Positions 7,854 to 18,283 are shown, counted from the stretch's first letter. The stretch is DNA of 64,000 bases from UBA12481 sp942493265 (GCA_942493265.1 OW818688.1:3596001-3660000), one strand, 5' to 3'. The notes: generated by a model from the letters alone, not told the origin. Numbers and translations: made by a program.

Positions 7854-10151
7854 ATGAAAATTTTGTTTTGTTTTTTTGTTTCCGTTTTGTCATTGACGGG
7901 ATGTAATGCACAGCATGTTAAGACTGTAGGTTCAGCCAGAAATCTTGTTGACCTGGTCAATCCTCTGGTTGGAACAGAATCCAGTTATAATCTCTCACAC
8001 GGGAATACCTATCCGGCCATTGCGGTACCCTGGGGCATGAATTTCTGGACTCCCCAAACAGGCAAAATGGGTGACGGCTGGGGGTATACCTATCAGTCAG
8101 ACTCACTCCGAGGGATTAAGGAAACACATCAGCCAAGTCCGTGGATCAATGATTACGGAGCTTTCAGTTTGATGGCAACAACAGGCGAACTGCATACAGA
8201 TCAGTACAAAAGAGCTTCAAAATTCAGCCATAAAACGGAGATTGCCAAACCGAATTACTATTACGTTTTTCTCGATGATTATGATGTTAGCGCCGAAGTT
8301 ACACCGACTGACCGCGCAGCAATGTTCCGCTTTACTTTTCCTGCAACCGACCAGTCATGGATCATTCTGGATGCTTTTAATGAAGGTTCATCGGTTACCA
8401 TCTTTCCTGAGCAGCGCAGAATCATTGGTTATGCCCGGAATAATTCAGGGGGTGTACCGGAGAATTTTGCGAACTACTTTATTTTGGAGTTTGACCAGCC
8501 TTTTGAGGAATACGGGACGGTACTCGATGGAAAAAACCAGGTTAAAACCGCAAAAGCTGAAGGCAAACATACCGGAGCCTTTTTACGCTTTAAAACAAAG
8601 GCCGGACAGGCCATTCATGTTAAGGTGGCATCCTCCTTTATCAGTCCGGAACAGGCCGCATTGAATCTTCAGAAAGAAATTGCCGACCGGAATTTCGAGC
8701 AGGTGAAGCAATTGGCTGCGGATAGCTGGAATGAGCAAATGAACCGAATCTGGATTGATGGCGGTACTGATAGTCAGCAGGTCACTTTCTATACCGCTTT
8801 ATACCGAACCCTTTTATTTCCCCGGAAATTTTATGAAATCGATCAGTCTGGCAGTATAATCCATTACAGTCCTTACAACGGAAAAGTATTACCGGGTTAC
8901 CTGTATACCGATAATGGATTCTGGGATACCTTCAGAGCAGTTTTTCCCTTCTTTACCCTGGTCTATCCTGAACATAATGCACGTGTGATGGAAGGTCTGG
9001 CAAACACCTATAAGGAGAGCGGATGGTTGCCTGAATGGGCGTCACCGGGTCATCGTAACTGTATGGTTGGGAGTAATTCCGCCTCCCTGATTGCAGATTC
9101 CTACATCAAGGGAATCCGTGGTTATGACATCAACACGCTATATGAGGGCATTTTAAAAAATTCGGAGAATGAAGGTCCGATGCATTCCGTTGGACGTTTT
9201 GGCGTTGCCTATTACAATAAACTCGGCTATGTTCCTTATGATGTAAATGTTAATGAAAATGCTGCACGCACCCTGGAATATGCTTATGACGATTTTACCA
9301 TCTGGAAACTGGCGCAGGAGTTGAAAAGACCAAAGGAAGAAGTTGAACGGTTCAAAGCCCGGGCTGGCAATTACAGGAATCTCTTTGATAAATCGACCAA
9401 CTTCATGAGAGGTAAAAACCAGGATGGATCCTGGCAGTCGCCTTTTGTTCCGGAAGCCTGGGGAGGTGCATTCACTGAGGGCAGTTCGTGGCATTATACC
9501 TGGTCAGTATTTCAGGATCCACAGGGCCTGATTGATCTTATGGGTGGTGATAAGGCCTTTGTTGCCAAGCTGGATTCGGTTTTTTCAACCCCTCCGGTAT
9601 TTGATTGCTCTTATTATGGTTTTGAAATACATGAGATTACCGAAATGGTAAATGGTAATATGGGGCAGTATGCACATGGAAACCAACCGATTCAACATGC
9701 AATTTATTTGTACGACTATGCCGGAGAACCCTGGAAAGCCCAGTATCACCTTCGTAATGTTATGAATAAGTTCTATTCACCTGAACCGGATGGTTTATGC
9801 GGTGATGAAGATAACGGGCAGACTTCCGCCTGGTATGTTTTTTCAGCCATGGGGATGTATTCTGTATGCCCGGGTGTGCCCGAGTATGCACTGGGTTCGC
9901 CTTTGTTTGATAAAGTAACCCTGAATCTTGATAATGGTAAACAGTTTGTCATTCAGGCAAATAACAATCTGCCTGAAAATGTATATGTCGACAAAGCAAC
10001 CTTTAACGGCAAATCTTATTCAAGGAATTATCTGAAACATGCAGATATCCGAAATGGGGGCGAACTGATTTTTGAGATGAGCCGGGAGCCAAATCTAAAA
10101 CGAGGCACCTCATCAAAAGACAGGCCGTACAGTATGTCGGACAAGAAATAA
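7854..10151 (+). CDS. GH92 alpha-mannosidase lipoprotein
   Basis: This 765-residue protein matches the full length of family GH92, Ca2+-dependent exo-alpha-mannosidases (usually alpha-1,2). It begins MKILFCFFVSVLSLTGC, a lipobox-type signal. Family features in order are LVNPLVGTESSYNLSHGNTY (about residues 32-52), PWGMNFWTPQTG, GIKETHQPSPWINDYG, a central helical (alpha/alpha)6 domain with GFWDTFRAVFPFF, and the C-terminal catalytic region GNQPIQHAIYLYDYAGEPWK and GLCGDEDNGQTSAWYVFSAM. The gene ends 4 bp from the convergent DUF2961 gene. The linkage it cleaves is inferred from the family, not seen. Confidence 0.92.
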   Translation: MKILFCFFVSVLSLTGCNAQHVKTVGSARNLVDLVNPLVGTESSYNLSHGNTYPAIAVPWGMNFWTPQTGKMGDGWGYTYQSDSLRGIKETHQPSPWINDYGAFSLMATTGELHTDQYKRASKFSHKTEIAKPNYYYVFLDDYDVSAEVTPTDRAAMFRFTFPATDQSWIILDAFNEGSSVTIFPEQRRIIGYARNNSGGVPENFANYFILEFDQPFEEYGTVLDGKNQVKTAKAEGKHTGAFLRFKTKAGQAIHVKVASSFISPEQAALNLQKEIADRNFEQVKQLAADSWNEQMNRIWIDGGTDSQQVTFYTALYRTLLFPRKFYEIDQSGSIIHYSPYNGKVLPGYLYTDNGFWDTFRAVFPFFTLVYPEHNARVMEGLANTYKESGWLPEWASPGHRNCMVGSNSASLIADSYIKGIRGYDINTLYEGILKNSENEGPMHSVGRFGVAYYNKLGYVPYDVNVNENAARTLEYAYDDFTIWKLAQELKRPKEEVERFKARAGNYRNLFDKSTNFMRGKNQDGSWQSPFVPEAWGGAFTEGSSWHYTWSVFQDPQGLIDLMGGDKAFVAKLDSVFSTPPVFDCSYYGFEIHEITEMVNGNMGQYAHGNQPIQHAIYLYDYAGEPWKAQYHLRNVMNKFYSPEPDGLCGDEDNGQTSAWYVFSAMGMYSVCPGVPEYALGSPLFDKVTLNLDNGKQFVIQANNNLPENVYVDKATFNGKSYSRNYLKHADIRNGGELIFEMSREPNLKRGTSSKDRPYSMSDKK

Positions 10152-10155
10152 AAAT

Positions 10156-12267
10156 TTATTCGGTACGGATCTTGATATAGTCTATCCCAACCATGTACCT
10201 ATCAACAGCTTTTGGTTGTTTTCCGACTATCTCCAGCTGAAGGGTATTGATACCTTGTTTCAGGTGGAATTTGCCAAGATTCACAGATTCGGTTACTACT
10301 GATTTGCCTGGTTTTTCATGATAACCTTTGAATGTCATATTCACGGGCTGATCATTGATCATCATTTTAAAATCACCGTAATCGATGGCTTTAGTGAAGT
10401 TTCCGGTAAGGAAATAATCGCCTTCAACGCCTATTTCAAATTCTGCTTTCAAAAGTCCTTTTAATCCGCCATCCATCCACCAGAGCTGGGAATTGTTGCT
10501 CCATCCCCATTCTGAGGAATTCTGCACTTCCCATGAACCTGCCGATGTGCTGATAACCCTAAGATGTTCACCCTGCAGGTAGCCGGCTAAATCCGGTACC
10601 GGAGGATAGAGGTTTTCGCGCTTGAGAGAAACAGGAATCTTTATGATTTCTGGGTCAGGGGTTATCAGGCATTTTCCCCCGGGCTTCATATACCAGTAGG
10701 ATACAACCGCATAATTCATTTTTGTTGTTGCCCAATGCCAGAGCTCCATATCAAATTGCAATTGTGTATTAAAAGGAACGGCGTCCAGCAAACGGTGCCG
10801 CATGTTCACTGACATTCCGGTATGGAAGTTGCCTGATCCGTCGGGCTGGGCGATCAGGAAATGGCTGAAAACTTCAGGCCTGCACCAGGCATATCCAATA
10901 TAGTCTTCTGTACCGGTTCCGATATGCGACGGTAGCTTTTCACCATCCACGTAAACCTTTTCATCACCTTCACCCCACCAGGCATCAGCTGTATTAAAGA
11001 GCGTGATTGCATCGCCGGCATACTGACCCTGGCCTTCGAGCTTAACGAAATTGATATCCTCATGTTTTCCGTTCACCTGATCGCCTGTATATCCTTTGGT
11101 ATCAATACCATTGTATTCATGCCAGATGGCTCCGAAATGCATGGAACGGGATGTCCATTTATAAGGTGCGGTAAGAACTTCTGCCGTTTGAATGGTCACC
11201 GGCTGATCGCCCATATTAATGAGTTCTACGATAGCTTCCTTGCGAAAAGGCATTACCCAGAAAGATTTTAAATCACCCGTATCCAGAGCGGCAGTATGGA
11301 AGGTTTTATAGGGGCGCAACTGATATCCCGTTCCGAAGAAATCACCTGCCGGGCACCATACAGTTCGTTCTCCGTCGAATGTGATCTGAAGAATGGTTGA
11401 CCGGTATGATTGTGGCTGGTTTTCTGCTTTAATCCGGAATGTCAGCTCATCGATTGCTGCAGGTCCCTTAATCACGAGCTTCAGGGATTCTCCAGCGGCG
11501 AGAACTTTTTCAGGCTGATCCGTCATTTTTAAATTCTTGAAGGCAACCTGTCGGTCGGGAATCGCATTTTCCAGTATGTTTTGCGTCAGATCAATCAACC
11601 CTTTATAAGTTGCGAGGTCGGAAATCTTGAATGATTGTACCTCTGCCTCAGGTTGATAGGTACGGTAATTTATGTTGTAATAAACGGAAGGACTATGTTT
11701 TTCGGGGTTCAGAGCCGGACATTCGTAGGTTATCTTGATCTGTTTGGAATATGGGATTGGCAAATAGAGGTTGTGTCCGCGCTGGGCATAAACCGTCAGA
11801 GGGGATACGGATGAACTTAAAGGTTCACCAACCAGCTGGCCACCACTGATCACTTTCAAAACAGGACCTTCTATTTCAGGGGTAGTGCTGCCATCCAGGT
11901 AAATCCTGAGGGTTCCGGTGTAGGCTTTTTCATTGCCGAAAGTCATCCAGAACCTGACTACCGCACCCGGACCGGCAGCGTCCATCATAACAAATTCGCG
12001 TCGTCCGCTGTTAGTTTCTTCCCTGATGAACCAGGATGCATCAGCGTTTGCAAACCAACCGTCCTGATCTGGCGCGATGGTGCGGCGGTCGTAGCTGCTG
12101 AATTGTTTGAGTACAAATGCGGGCTTCGGATACTCACTGAGCAGTGCCGGATTGGTCATGTCTTTCAGAAGTGTTTCGAAGGTAACCTTGTCACCGGCAG
12201 GCTGACATTGGAACAATGTAACAGCCAATAAACAGATCAGTGCAATTCGGGTAATTTGTGCTTTCAT
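10156..12267 (-). CDS. DUF2961 (GH172-type) glycosidase lipoprotein
   Basis: The 703-residue protein starts with a lipoprotein signal ending in LFQC. Conserved DUF2961 motifs are SSYDRRTIAPDQDGWFANAD (about residues 57-77), GAVVRFWMTFGNEKAYTGTL, and GTGTEDYIGYAWCRPEVF with a HTGMSVNMRHRL stretch. DUF2961 founded CAZy family GH172, whose known members act on fructofuranosyl or arabinofuranosyl linkages. The C-terminal 150 residues look like a separate beta-sandwich (KAEFEIGVEGDYFLTGNF, LKQGINTLQLEIVG), a likely sugar-binding or accessory domain. It is transcribed against GH92 and diverges from the M28 peptidase gene. Confidence 0.85.
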   Translation of the reverse strand: MKAQITRIALICLLAVTLFQCQPAGDKVTFETLLKDMTNPALLSEYPKPAFVLKQFSSYDRRTIAPDQDGWFANADASWFIREETNSGRREFVMMDAAGPGAVVRFWMTFGNEKAYTGTLRIYLDGSTTPEIEGPVLKVISGGQLVGEPLSSSVSPLTVYAQRGHNLYLPIPYSKQIKITYECPALNPEKHSPSVYYNINYRTYQPEAEVQSFKISDLATYKGLIDLTQNILENAIPDRQVAFKNLKMTDQPEKVLAAGESLKLVIKGPAAIDELTFRIKAENQPQSYRSTILQITFDGERTVWCPAGDFFGTGYQLRPYKTFHTAALDTGDLKSFWVMPFRKEAIVELINMGDQPVTIQTAEVLTAPYKWTSRSMHFGAIWHEYNGIDTKGYTGDQVNGKHEDINFVKLEGQGQYAGDAITLFNTADAWWGEGDEKVYVDGEKLPSHIGTGTEDYIGYAWCRPEVFSHFLIAQPDGSGNFHTGMSVNMRHRLLDAVPFNTQLQFDMELWHWATTKMNYAVVSYWYMKPGGKCLITPDPEIIKIPVSLKRENLYPPVPDLAGYLQGEHLRVISTSAGSWEVQNSSEWGWSNNSQLWWMDGGLKGLLKAEFEIGVEGDYFLTGNFTKAIDYGDFKMMINDQPVNMTFKGYHEKPGKSVVTESVNLGKFHLKQGINTLQLEIVGKQPKAVDRYMVGIDYIKIRTE

Positions 12268-12383
12268 TTTCTTTCAGGGTTAGAGTGGTTAAATTTATAA
12301 AAAGTAGGGTAATCATGGAGATTTTTTATTTAACTGTTTAACTTTAGAAGTTACTAATCTAACCTATACCTAAAAGGATAACC

Positions 12384-14135
12384 ATGAAGTCCCCAGCAGT
12401 AGTTTTAATTGTAATGTCCTTGATTTATGCCGGTCAGGGAGCACAATCGCAAACCAATATGTTTATCTCCAACCCAACCGCGGTTGAAATATTGAAGGGA
12501 AAATATGATCCCGCCCAGTATCGCCCCGGGGTGGTAGTAGAACAGCCGGATCTGGTGAGGATGGGAATCATCCGTAATGTTGATCCGGATGAAATGATCA
12601 GGCTGCTGGTTAAGCTGGAGACCTTTTACAACAGGAATTCCGGCTCAGATACCCTCAGCTCTTCCACAGGAATTGGCGCCTGCCGAACCTGGATACTCTC
12701 CCATTTTGACCAGATAAGCAAGGATCATGAAGGCAGGCTTGTAACCGGCTACCTTGAATTTGACGCGGATATCTGCACGAATGGCCACCATTTGAATCCT
12801 TTTGCACTGCTGCCGGGATCAGATACTTCAAATCATGAAATCCTTGTGGTAGAGGGCCATTTTGATACGCGTAACGAAGGCCGCTGCGACATTACCGGCT
12901 ACACTCCCGGAATTGATGATAACGGTTCGGGAACGGTATTGGTTATGGAGCTCGCCAGGGTGATGTGCAGGTATTCCTTTAAACATACCATTCTTTTTAC
13001 CACCCCTACCGGTGAGGATGAAGGATTGTTTGGTGCTAAAGCCTGGGCAGACTATTTATCGGCAACCGGAGTGAAGATCCGGTCAGTCCTGAACAATGAT
13101 ATCGTCGGGGGTATCTATTGCGGCAAAACCTCATCACCACCTTCCTGTCCGTATTTTGGTCATGTGGACAGTACACATGTGAGGGTATTTTCATACTCTG
13201 CAGGAAACAGCAGCTATGCCAACTCCGCCCATAAACAATTGGCCCGGTATATGAAGTACGTTCAGGATGAGTTAATTAATCCCTACCTGACCACCCCCCT
13301 GGTCATAAATATCATGCTGGGAGAGGATCGCACCGGAAGGGGTGGCGACCATACTCCCTTCCGGCAAAAAGGATATACCGCAGTGCGAATAATTTCTGCC
13401 AATGAACATGGAAATGGCACGGGTACGGCTCCTGACCGGAATCATACAACCGGCGATATCCTGGGCAAAGATCTTAATGGCGATGGGGTTTTGGACAGCA
13501 TGTTCGTTAACCCTGGGTATCTTGCCAGAAATACTATTCTGAACGGAGTGGTTATCGGACTGCTGGCGTCAGCGCCATCCAGGATTACTGCAATCCCGGA
13601 AGCAAAACCCGCTGGAATCATCCTTAATTTACCTGCCGGATATAGTGATGCAGATGAATTTATAGTGGGAATCCGAAAGTTTAAAAGCAAAAGCCTCGAG
13701 TTTGATTCGCTGTATAAAGTGACTGCTATGGATAAAATTGATGTTAACCTAACCAGTGGACAAAAAAACTATGTGTCTGTTGCTCCGGTTTTAAATGGCG
13801 CACCAGGTTTATTTTCAGATGAATATGAAGTGAATCTAACATCCACAGATCCGCTGGAGCAAAAGACAGGTTTTCGGTTGTATCAAAATTACCCGAATCC
13901 CTGGTCCACCGAAACAACCATTCGGGTTAATGCACCGGAGAATTTCCGCGACAAACCTGCAATTTTGCAGATCCGTGACCTTATCGGCAGGGTTGTATAT
14001 GAACAGTCTGTTAAAATTGATGCCGAGGAAATCTGGATTCCACTGAAGGCTAATGGGATAGAATCCGGCCTCTTTACTTACAGCCTGATTTCATCCGGAA
14101 ATGAGGTTCGGTCAGCAATGATGTATAAAAATTGA
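12384..14135 (+). CDS. Secreted M28 metallopeptidase with T9SS sorting domain
   Basis: This 583-residue protein has a Sec signal (ending AGQGAQSQ), an M28-family zinc peptidase domain and a C-terminal sorting domain. Zinc-ligand motifs are VVEGHFDTRNEG (His, Asp), GIDDNGSGTVLVMELA (Asp), TPTGEDEGLFGAKAWADYL (Glu pair), and GGDHTPFRQKGYTAVRI (His). The last 85 residues (FRLYQNYPNPWSTETTIRV ... SGLFTYSLIS) are a type A sorting domain, which directs export through the type IX secretion system. It probably acts as an aminopeptidase on the cell surface or outside the cell. The next gene follows after 38 bp. Confidence 0.9.
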   Translation: MKSPAVVLIVMSLIYAGQGAQSQTNMFISNPTAVEILKGKYDPAQYRPGVVVEQPDLVRMGIIRNVDPDEMIRLLVKLETFYNRNSGSDTLSSSTGIGACRTWILSHFDQISKDHEGRLVTGYLEFDADICTNGHHLNPFALLPGSDTSNHEILVVEGHFDTRNEGRCDITGYTPGIDDNGSGTVLVMELARVMCRYSFKHTILFTTPTGEDEGLFGAKAWADYLSATGVKIRSVLNNDIVGGIYCGKTSSPPSCPYFGHVDSTHVRVFSYSAGNSSYANSAHKQLARYMKYVQDELINPYLTTPLVINIMLGEDRTGRGGDHTPFRQKGYTAVRIISANEHGNGTGTAPDRNHTTGDILGKDLNGDGVLDSMFVNPGYLARNTILNGVVIGLLASAPSRITAIPEAKPAGIILNLPAGYSDADEFIVGIRKFKSKSLEFDSLYKVTAMDKIDVNLTSGQKNYVSVAPVLNGAPGLFSDEYEVNLTSTDPLEQKTGFRLYQNYPNPWSTETTIRVNAPENFRDKPAILQIRDLIGRVVYEQSVKIDAEEIWIPLKANGIESGLFTYSLISSGNEVRSAMMYKN

Positions 14136-14173
14136 GTTATTTTTGTAACCATTGTTACAAAAATAATTCAATT

Positions 14174-14752
14174 ATGAAGCAGATAATTTTAATCGTTTTA
14201 TTCGGGTTGCCATTTTTTGCGCAGGCTCAGGAAAATGTATTAACCAAGGTTCCTAAACAAATGAGCCTGGAAGCTGGATATCGCCGCATTACCAGTACAG
14301 AATTCACCAATTCAGCTTCAAACGGTTATTCGGTTCTTTTTGATTATGCCTGGCAGTTGTCGGGGTTTAATGGCGGACGGTCATCATTCATATCAGTTCC
14401 ATTAGGATATACTCAAATGCTGGCCGATAATGACTCTTCAAATTCAGTGAGGGTGATCAGCTATGGTTGGACCGTACGGCATGAACTTAGGTCACAGAAA
14501 GGCTGGGTTCCTTACTTGGGCTATGCCCTGATGCTTAACAACTATGGTGAAAAGGGTATCGACGGACATAAATTCGCCCATCAAACCCGGTTTGCTTTTG
14601 GACTGAACCACTATAATTCATCCAATATCCAGCCTTTTGCTGAGATTGACTACAGCATGACCTTTTATCCTCAATGGGGAACAAAAGGATCGCTGGGCTA
14701 TAAATTTGTAGAACTTAAAATCGGTGCAAGGTTTACCAGGGGTAAGGCGTAG
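14174..14752 (+). CDS. Exported hypothetical protein, outer-membrane beta-barrel-like
   Basis: The 192-residue protein begins MKQIILIVLFGLPFFAQAQ, a clear signal peptide, so the ATG at 14174 is chosen over a frame open further upstream. The mature part alternates aromatic and polar residues (SVLFDYAWQL, VISYGWTVRHEL, WVPYLGYALML, TRFAFGLNHYN, FAEIDYSMTFYPQWG, LGYKFVELKIGARF), the usual pattern of small 8-strand outer-membrane barrels. No specific family is recognised. It follows the T9SS-exported peptidase by 38 bp and could be co-transcribed. Confidence 0.6.
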   Translation: MKQIILIVLFGLPFFAQAQENVLTKVPKQMSLEAGYRRITSTEFTNSASNGYSVLFDYAWQLSGFNGGRSSFISVPLGYTQMLADNDSSNSVRVISYGWTVRHELRSQKGWVPYLGYALMLNNYGEKGIDGHKFAHQTRFAFGLNHYNSSNIQPFAEIDYSMTFYPQWGTKGSLGYKFVELKIGARFTRGKA

Positions 14753-14888
14753 CTGTTTGATTGATAAGTATTAAAAAAAAGCCACGAAAAGGTTCCGGTC
14801 TTTTTTTTTAATTCATGCTTTTCGTCATGCCGGATTGTTGTCTAAAGAGCTAATTTCGCTCTTTGAACAACCTAAATATCTATCTGAG

Positions 14889-17192
14889 ATGGCAACCATC
14901 AAAAAAGAAGCAGCCCTGGAATATCATTCCAAGGGTCGACCTGGCAAGATTGAAGTAGTACCAACTGTCCCCTACAGTACTCAATACGACCTTGCTCTGG
15001 CCTATACGCCCGGCGTGGCGTTTCCTTGTAAGGAAATAGAAGCCAATCCGGATGATGCATACCTGTATACTGCTAAAAGCAACCTGGTTGCTGTAATCAG
15101 CAATGGTACAGCCGTTTTGGGTTTAGGTGATATCGGTGCCCTTGCCGGCAAACCGGTTATGGAAGGGAAAGGATTGCTTTTTAAGATTTTTGCCGATGTG
15201 GATGTTTTTGATATTGAAGTAGATGAAAAGGATCCCGAGAAACTGATCCAGGTAGTTAAAGCAATTGCCCCAACATTTGGCGGGATCAACCTGGAAGATA
15301 TTAAAGCTCCGGAATGTTTTGAGATTGAACAGCGTTTAATAAAGGAACTGAATATCCCTGTTTTTCATGATGATCAGCATGGTACAGCAATCATTTCGTC
15401 AGCCGGTTTGTTGAATGCCCTTGTTGTTAACGGTAAAAAGATTGGCGAAGTAAGAGTGGTTGTAAATGGTGCCGGAGCAGCTGCCGTTTCCTGCATAAAG
15501 TTGTACATTTCTCTGGGTGTGAAAAGGGAAAATGTTGTCATGGTGGACAGTAAGGGTGTGCTCAACCGGAAGCGTACCGACCTGAATGCCTCGAAGAAAG
15601 AGTTTGTAACTGACCGTAATATCGATACGCTTACGGAGGCATTTGTGGATGCAGATGTTTTTCTCGGACTTTCAGTTGCCAATGTAGTTAACCAGGACAT
15701 GGTGCGATCCATGGCCAAAGATCCGATCGTTTTTGCCATGGCTAATCCGAATCCGGAGATTCCTTATGAAGATGCAATAGCCAGCCGTGAGGACATTATT
15801 TTTGCCACTGGCCGGTCGGATTATCCAAACCAGATTAACAATGTTCTGGGATTTCCCTTCATCTTTCGCGGAGCCTTGGATGTAAGGGCTTCAAAAATTA
15901 ATGAGGAGATGAAAATCGCAGCTGCCATGGCCCTTGCCAAGCTCGCCAAGGAGGATGTGCCGGAAACGGTTAATCTGGCGTATAACATGCAGAATCTTAA
16001 ATTCGGGAAACATTACCTGATACCCAAACCCCTGGATCCCCGTTTGATCACCACAATTGCACCTGCAGTTGCTCAGGCTGCCATGGATTCCGGAGTAGCA
16101 AGAAAGCCGATCGCCGACATGAATGCATATATCCTTGAGCTGCAGAAAAGGATGGGATTGGACAATAAACTGATTCGTTATATCACGGAAAGAGCTCAGA
16201 GAGATCCGAAAAAAGTTGTATTCGGCCAGGCTGAAAACCTTAAAGTTCTGAAGGCTGTTCAGGCTGTTAAACATGACGGCATTGCCAAGCCAATACTGTT
16301 GGGAAACCCTGCAAAAATCAAAAAAATTATAGCCGAGATGGAACTTGATCTGGAAGATATCCAGATAATTAACCCAAGGTCGGATGAGGAGGCAGATCGT
16401 ATCGATATGTTTGCCGAGGAGTTTGTGAAGAACCGCAAACGTAAGGGCATTACCCTTGATGAAGCCCATGAATTGATGCAAAACCAATCCTATTTCGGTT
16501 CGATGATGGTTCATCTGGGTATCGCTGACGCCTTCCTCTCAGGAACCAGTTCAAAGTATGCTTATACCATAAAGCCGGCGATTGAGGTAGTTGGTGTCAG
16601 ACCTGTTCTGGATCATATCGCCGGGATGTATATCCTGATGACCAAGAAAGGTCCATTCTTCTTTGCAGATACCACCGTTAACAAAGAACCGGATACTCAG
16701 GCTCTGATTGATACTACGCTTCTGGCCGCCGAACAAATCAGGAAATTTGGAGTAGAACCAAAAATTGCAATGGTGTCCTACTCGAATTTCGGAACTCAAA
16801 GAAAGGGCTCTCCGGCCAATGTTGCAGCAGCGGTAAGAATATTGCACGAAAAGTATCCCGACCTGATTGTCGATGGCGAAATGCAGGCAAACTTTGCCTT
16901 GAATAAAGAGATCAGGATGAAGAAATTTCCATTCTCCAAATTAGCCGGTCATGATGTGAATACCCTTATTTTCCCGAATCTGGATTCCGGAAATATCGCA
17001 TACAAAATGATGCAGGAAATTGGCGGTGCCGAAGTCATCGGGCCTATTGTGATGGGCATGAACAAGCCTGTCCACATCCTCCAGATGGAAAGTAATGTAA
17101 GGGAAATCATCTACCTCACATCGATTGCGGTTATTGATGCACAATGCAGTACGGACCCCAGATGCGCAAGTAAATTTGCTTATCTGCTCTAG
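14889..17192 (+). CDS. maeB: NADP-dependent malic enzyme, phosphotransacetylase-domain type
   Basis: This 767-residue enzyme oxidatively decarboxylates malate to pyruvate. Residues 1-410 are the malic enzyme: SKGRPGKIEVVPTVP, YTPGVAFPCKEIEANP, VLGLGDIGALAGKPVMEGK, PVFHDDQHGTAIIS and VNGAGAAAVSC (nucleotide fold). Residues about 430-767 are a phosphotransacetylase-like domain (VFGQAENLKVLKA, VDGEMQANFALN, PNLDSGNIAYKM), usually regulatory in MaeB and without demonstrated transferase activity. The frame is open to two TTG codons at 14835 and 14838, but ATG 14889 (MATIKKEAALEYH) matches where homologues start. Its stop lies directly against the convergent corA stop. Confidence 0.93.
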   Translation: MATIKKEAALEYHSKGRPGKIEVVPTVPYSTQYDLALAYTPGVAFPCKEIEANPDDAYLYTAKSNLVAVISNGTAVLGLGDIGALAGKPVMEGKGLLFKIFADVDVFDIEVDEKDPEKLIQVVKAIAPTFGGINLEDIKAPECFEIEQRLIKELNIPVFHDDQHGTAIISSAGLLNALVVNGKKIGEVRVVVNGAGAAAVSCIKLYISLGVKRENVVMVDSKGVLNRKRTDLNASKKEFVTDRNIDTLTEAFVDADVFLGLSVANVVNQDMVRSMAKDPIVFAMANPNPEIPYEDAIASREDIIFATGRSDYPNQINNVLGFPFIFRGALDVRASKINEEMKIAAAMALAKLAKEDVPETVNLAYNMQNLKFGKHYLIPKPLDPRLITTIAPAVAQAAMDSGVARKPIADMNAYILELQKRMGLDNKLIRYITERAQRDPKKVVFGQAENLKVLKAVQAVKHDGIAKPILLGNPAKIKKIIAEMELDLEDIQIINPRSDEEADRIDMFAEEFVKNRKRKGITLDEAHELMQNQSYFGSMMVHLGIADAFLSGTSSKYAYTIKPAIEVVGVRPVLDHIAGMYILMTKKGPFFFADTTVNKEPDTQALIDTTLLAAEQIRKFGVEPKIAMVSYSNFGTQRKGSPANVAAAVRILHEKYPDLIVDGEMQANFALNKEIRMKKFPFSKLAGHDVNTLIFPNLDSGNIAYKMMQEIGGAEVIGPIVMGMNKPVHILQMESNVREIIYLTSIAVIDAQCSTDPRCASKFAYLL

Positions 17193-17193
17193 T

Positions 17194-18267
17194 CTACATT
17201 AATTTCTTTCGCCGGAAGTATAGGTAGAAGCCAAGGCCGATTACTGCCATTACTCCGAGCAAAATAAAGTAACCGTATTTCCATTCCAGCTCAGGCATGT
17301 TTTTGAAGTTCATGCCATAGATTCCGGCAATAAAGGTTACCGGAATAAAAATCGTTGAAACAACGGTAAGGAGTTGTATTACCTTATTCATTCCCATGTT
17401 TAACTGGGTAAGATACAACTCCCGTATCGAGGTGAGATTGTCACGAATGGCATCCAACTTACTGATTATCTGATTTATATGATCTAATATATCCTGGTAA
17501 TAGGGCAAGTCATCCGGACTGATCAGGTGGTCAGGTTCCTTGATCAGTTTGATAATTCCATCTCTGACCGGTAAAATCTGGTGGCGAAAATAGATGTGAA
17601 ATTTCCTGATCTGGTGAATCCTGGGAGTAGGATCAAAATCTGTTTTTCCTTCCATGCCTAATTCCAAATCTTCTATCTGAAGCTCAAGATTTTCGCATGT
17701 CTCCAGATATTCGTCTACCATAAGGTCGAGCAGGGAATAAAAGGTAAAATCTGCACCATGCGTTCTGATCTTTGATTTTGCATTTTCAAGACGGGTATAA
17801 ACCGGCTTAAAAAGATCGGATTTCTTTTCGGCAAAGGATACGATGATTCCGGGTTGCAGAACCAGGCTGATTTGCTCAGCAGTCCAGGAAAGGGAATTGG
17901 AATTCCATTGAATGTTCTTCAGAACAAAAAAGACCCATTTATCCCCGGTATCCGTTTTAGCATTCTGGTCCGTATTGAGAATGTCCTCCAAAACCAATGA
18001 ATTCACCAGAAGCTTATTAAATACAGGCTCCAGAATTTTATCATCTGAAAGGCCGGTGATTTCCAGCCATGATGTCTGGTCTTTTTCGTTTGTAGCACTG
18101 CACGACTCAGCGTTGATTGTCTTTTCGCGTGTCCAGTTTGTGGCATCGTAGTGGTGACAGGTCAGCCCTTCCTGTCCGGGGAATTTGGAGCCGATATGCA
18201 CGAGTGAGCCAGGTGGCAGACCTTTTTTTCGCGACCGGCGTGTCATTGCGTCCTTTGAGCTTTTCAT
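17194..18267 (-). CDS. corA: CorA-family magnesium/cobalt transporter
   Basis: The 357-residue protein has the CorA layout: a cytosolic alpha/beta N-terminal domain (WLEITGLSDDKILEPVFNKL, HPLVLEDILNT-type segment as VNSLVLEDILNTDQNAK), a long helical stalk (NLELQIEDLELGMEGKTDF ... LDAIRDNLTSIRELYLTQLN), and two C-terminal membrane helices. The signature is present as GIYGMNFKNMPEL near residue 325 and the last helix is YGYFILLGVMAVIGLGFYLYF. An ATG at 18309 would add 14 residues, but it would reach the promoter-like sequence of the divergent GH27 gene, so ATG 18267 (MKSSKDAMTRRSRKKG) is preferred. Confidence 0.9.
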   Translation of the reverse strand: MKSSKDAMTRRSRKKGLPPGSLVHIGSKFPGQEGLTCHHYDATNWTREKTINAESCSATNEKDQTSWLEITGLSDDKILEPVFNKLLVNSLVLEDILNTDQNAKTDTGDKWVFFVLKNIQWNSNSLSWTAEQISLVLQPGIIVSFAEKKSDLFKPVYTRLENAKSKIRTHGADFTFYSLLDLMVDEYLETCENLELQIEDLELGMEGKTDFDPTPRIHQIRKFHIYFRHQILPVRDGIIKLIKEPDHLISPDDLPYYQDILDHINQIISKLDAIRDNLTSIRELYLTQLNMGMNKVIQLLTVVSTIFIPVTFIAGIYGMNFKNMPELEWKYGYFILLGVMAVIGLGFYLYFRRKKLM

Positions 18268-18283
18268 CTTTGATTCATTTGGA

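Noticed and set aside
14753..14820. A-rich/T-rich stretch after 14752 as a terminator
   Set aside because: The A-run and T-run can pair weakly but there is no good G/C stem.
14835..14888. TTG starts upstream of maeB
   Set aside because: They add 18 residues not seen in family members; ATG 14889 gives the usual N-terminus.
15891..16514. 207-residue frame opposite maeB
   Set aside because: It is a shadow of the maeB phosphotransacetylase region on the other strand, with no motif of its own.
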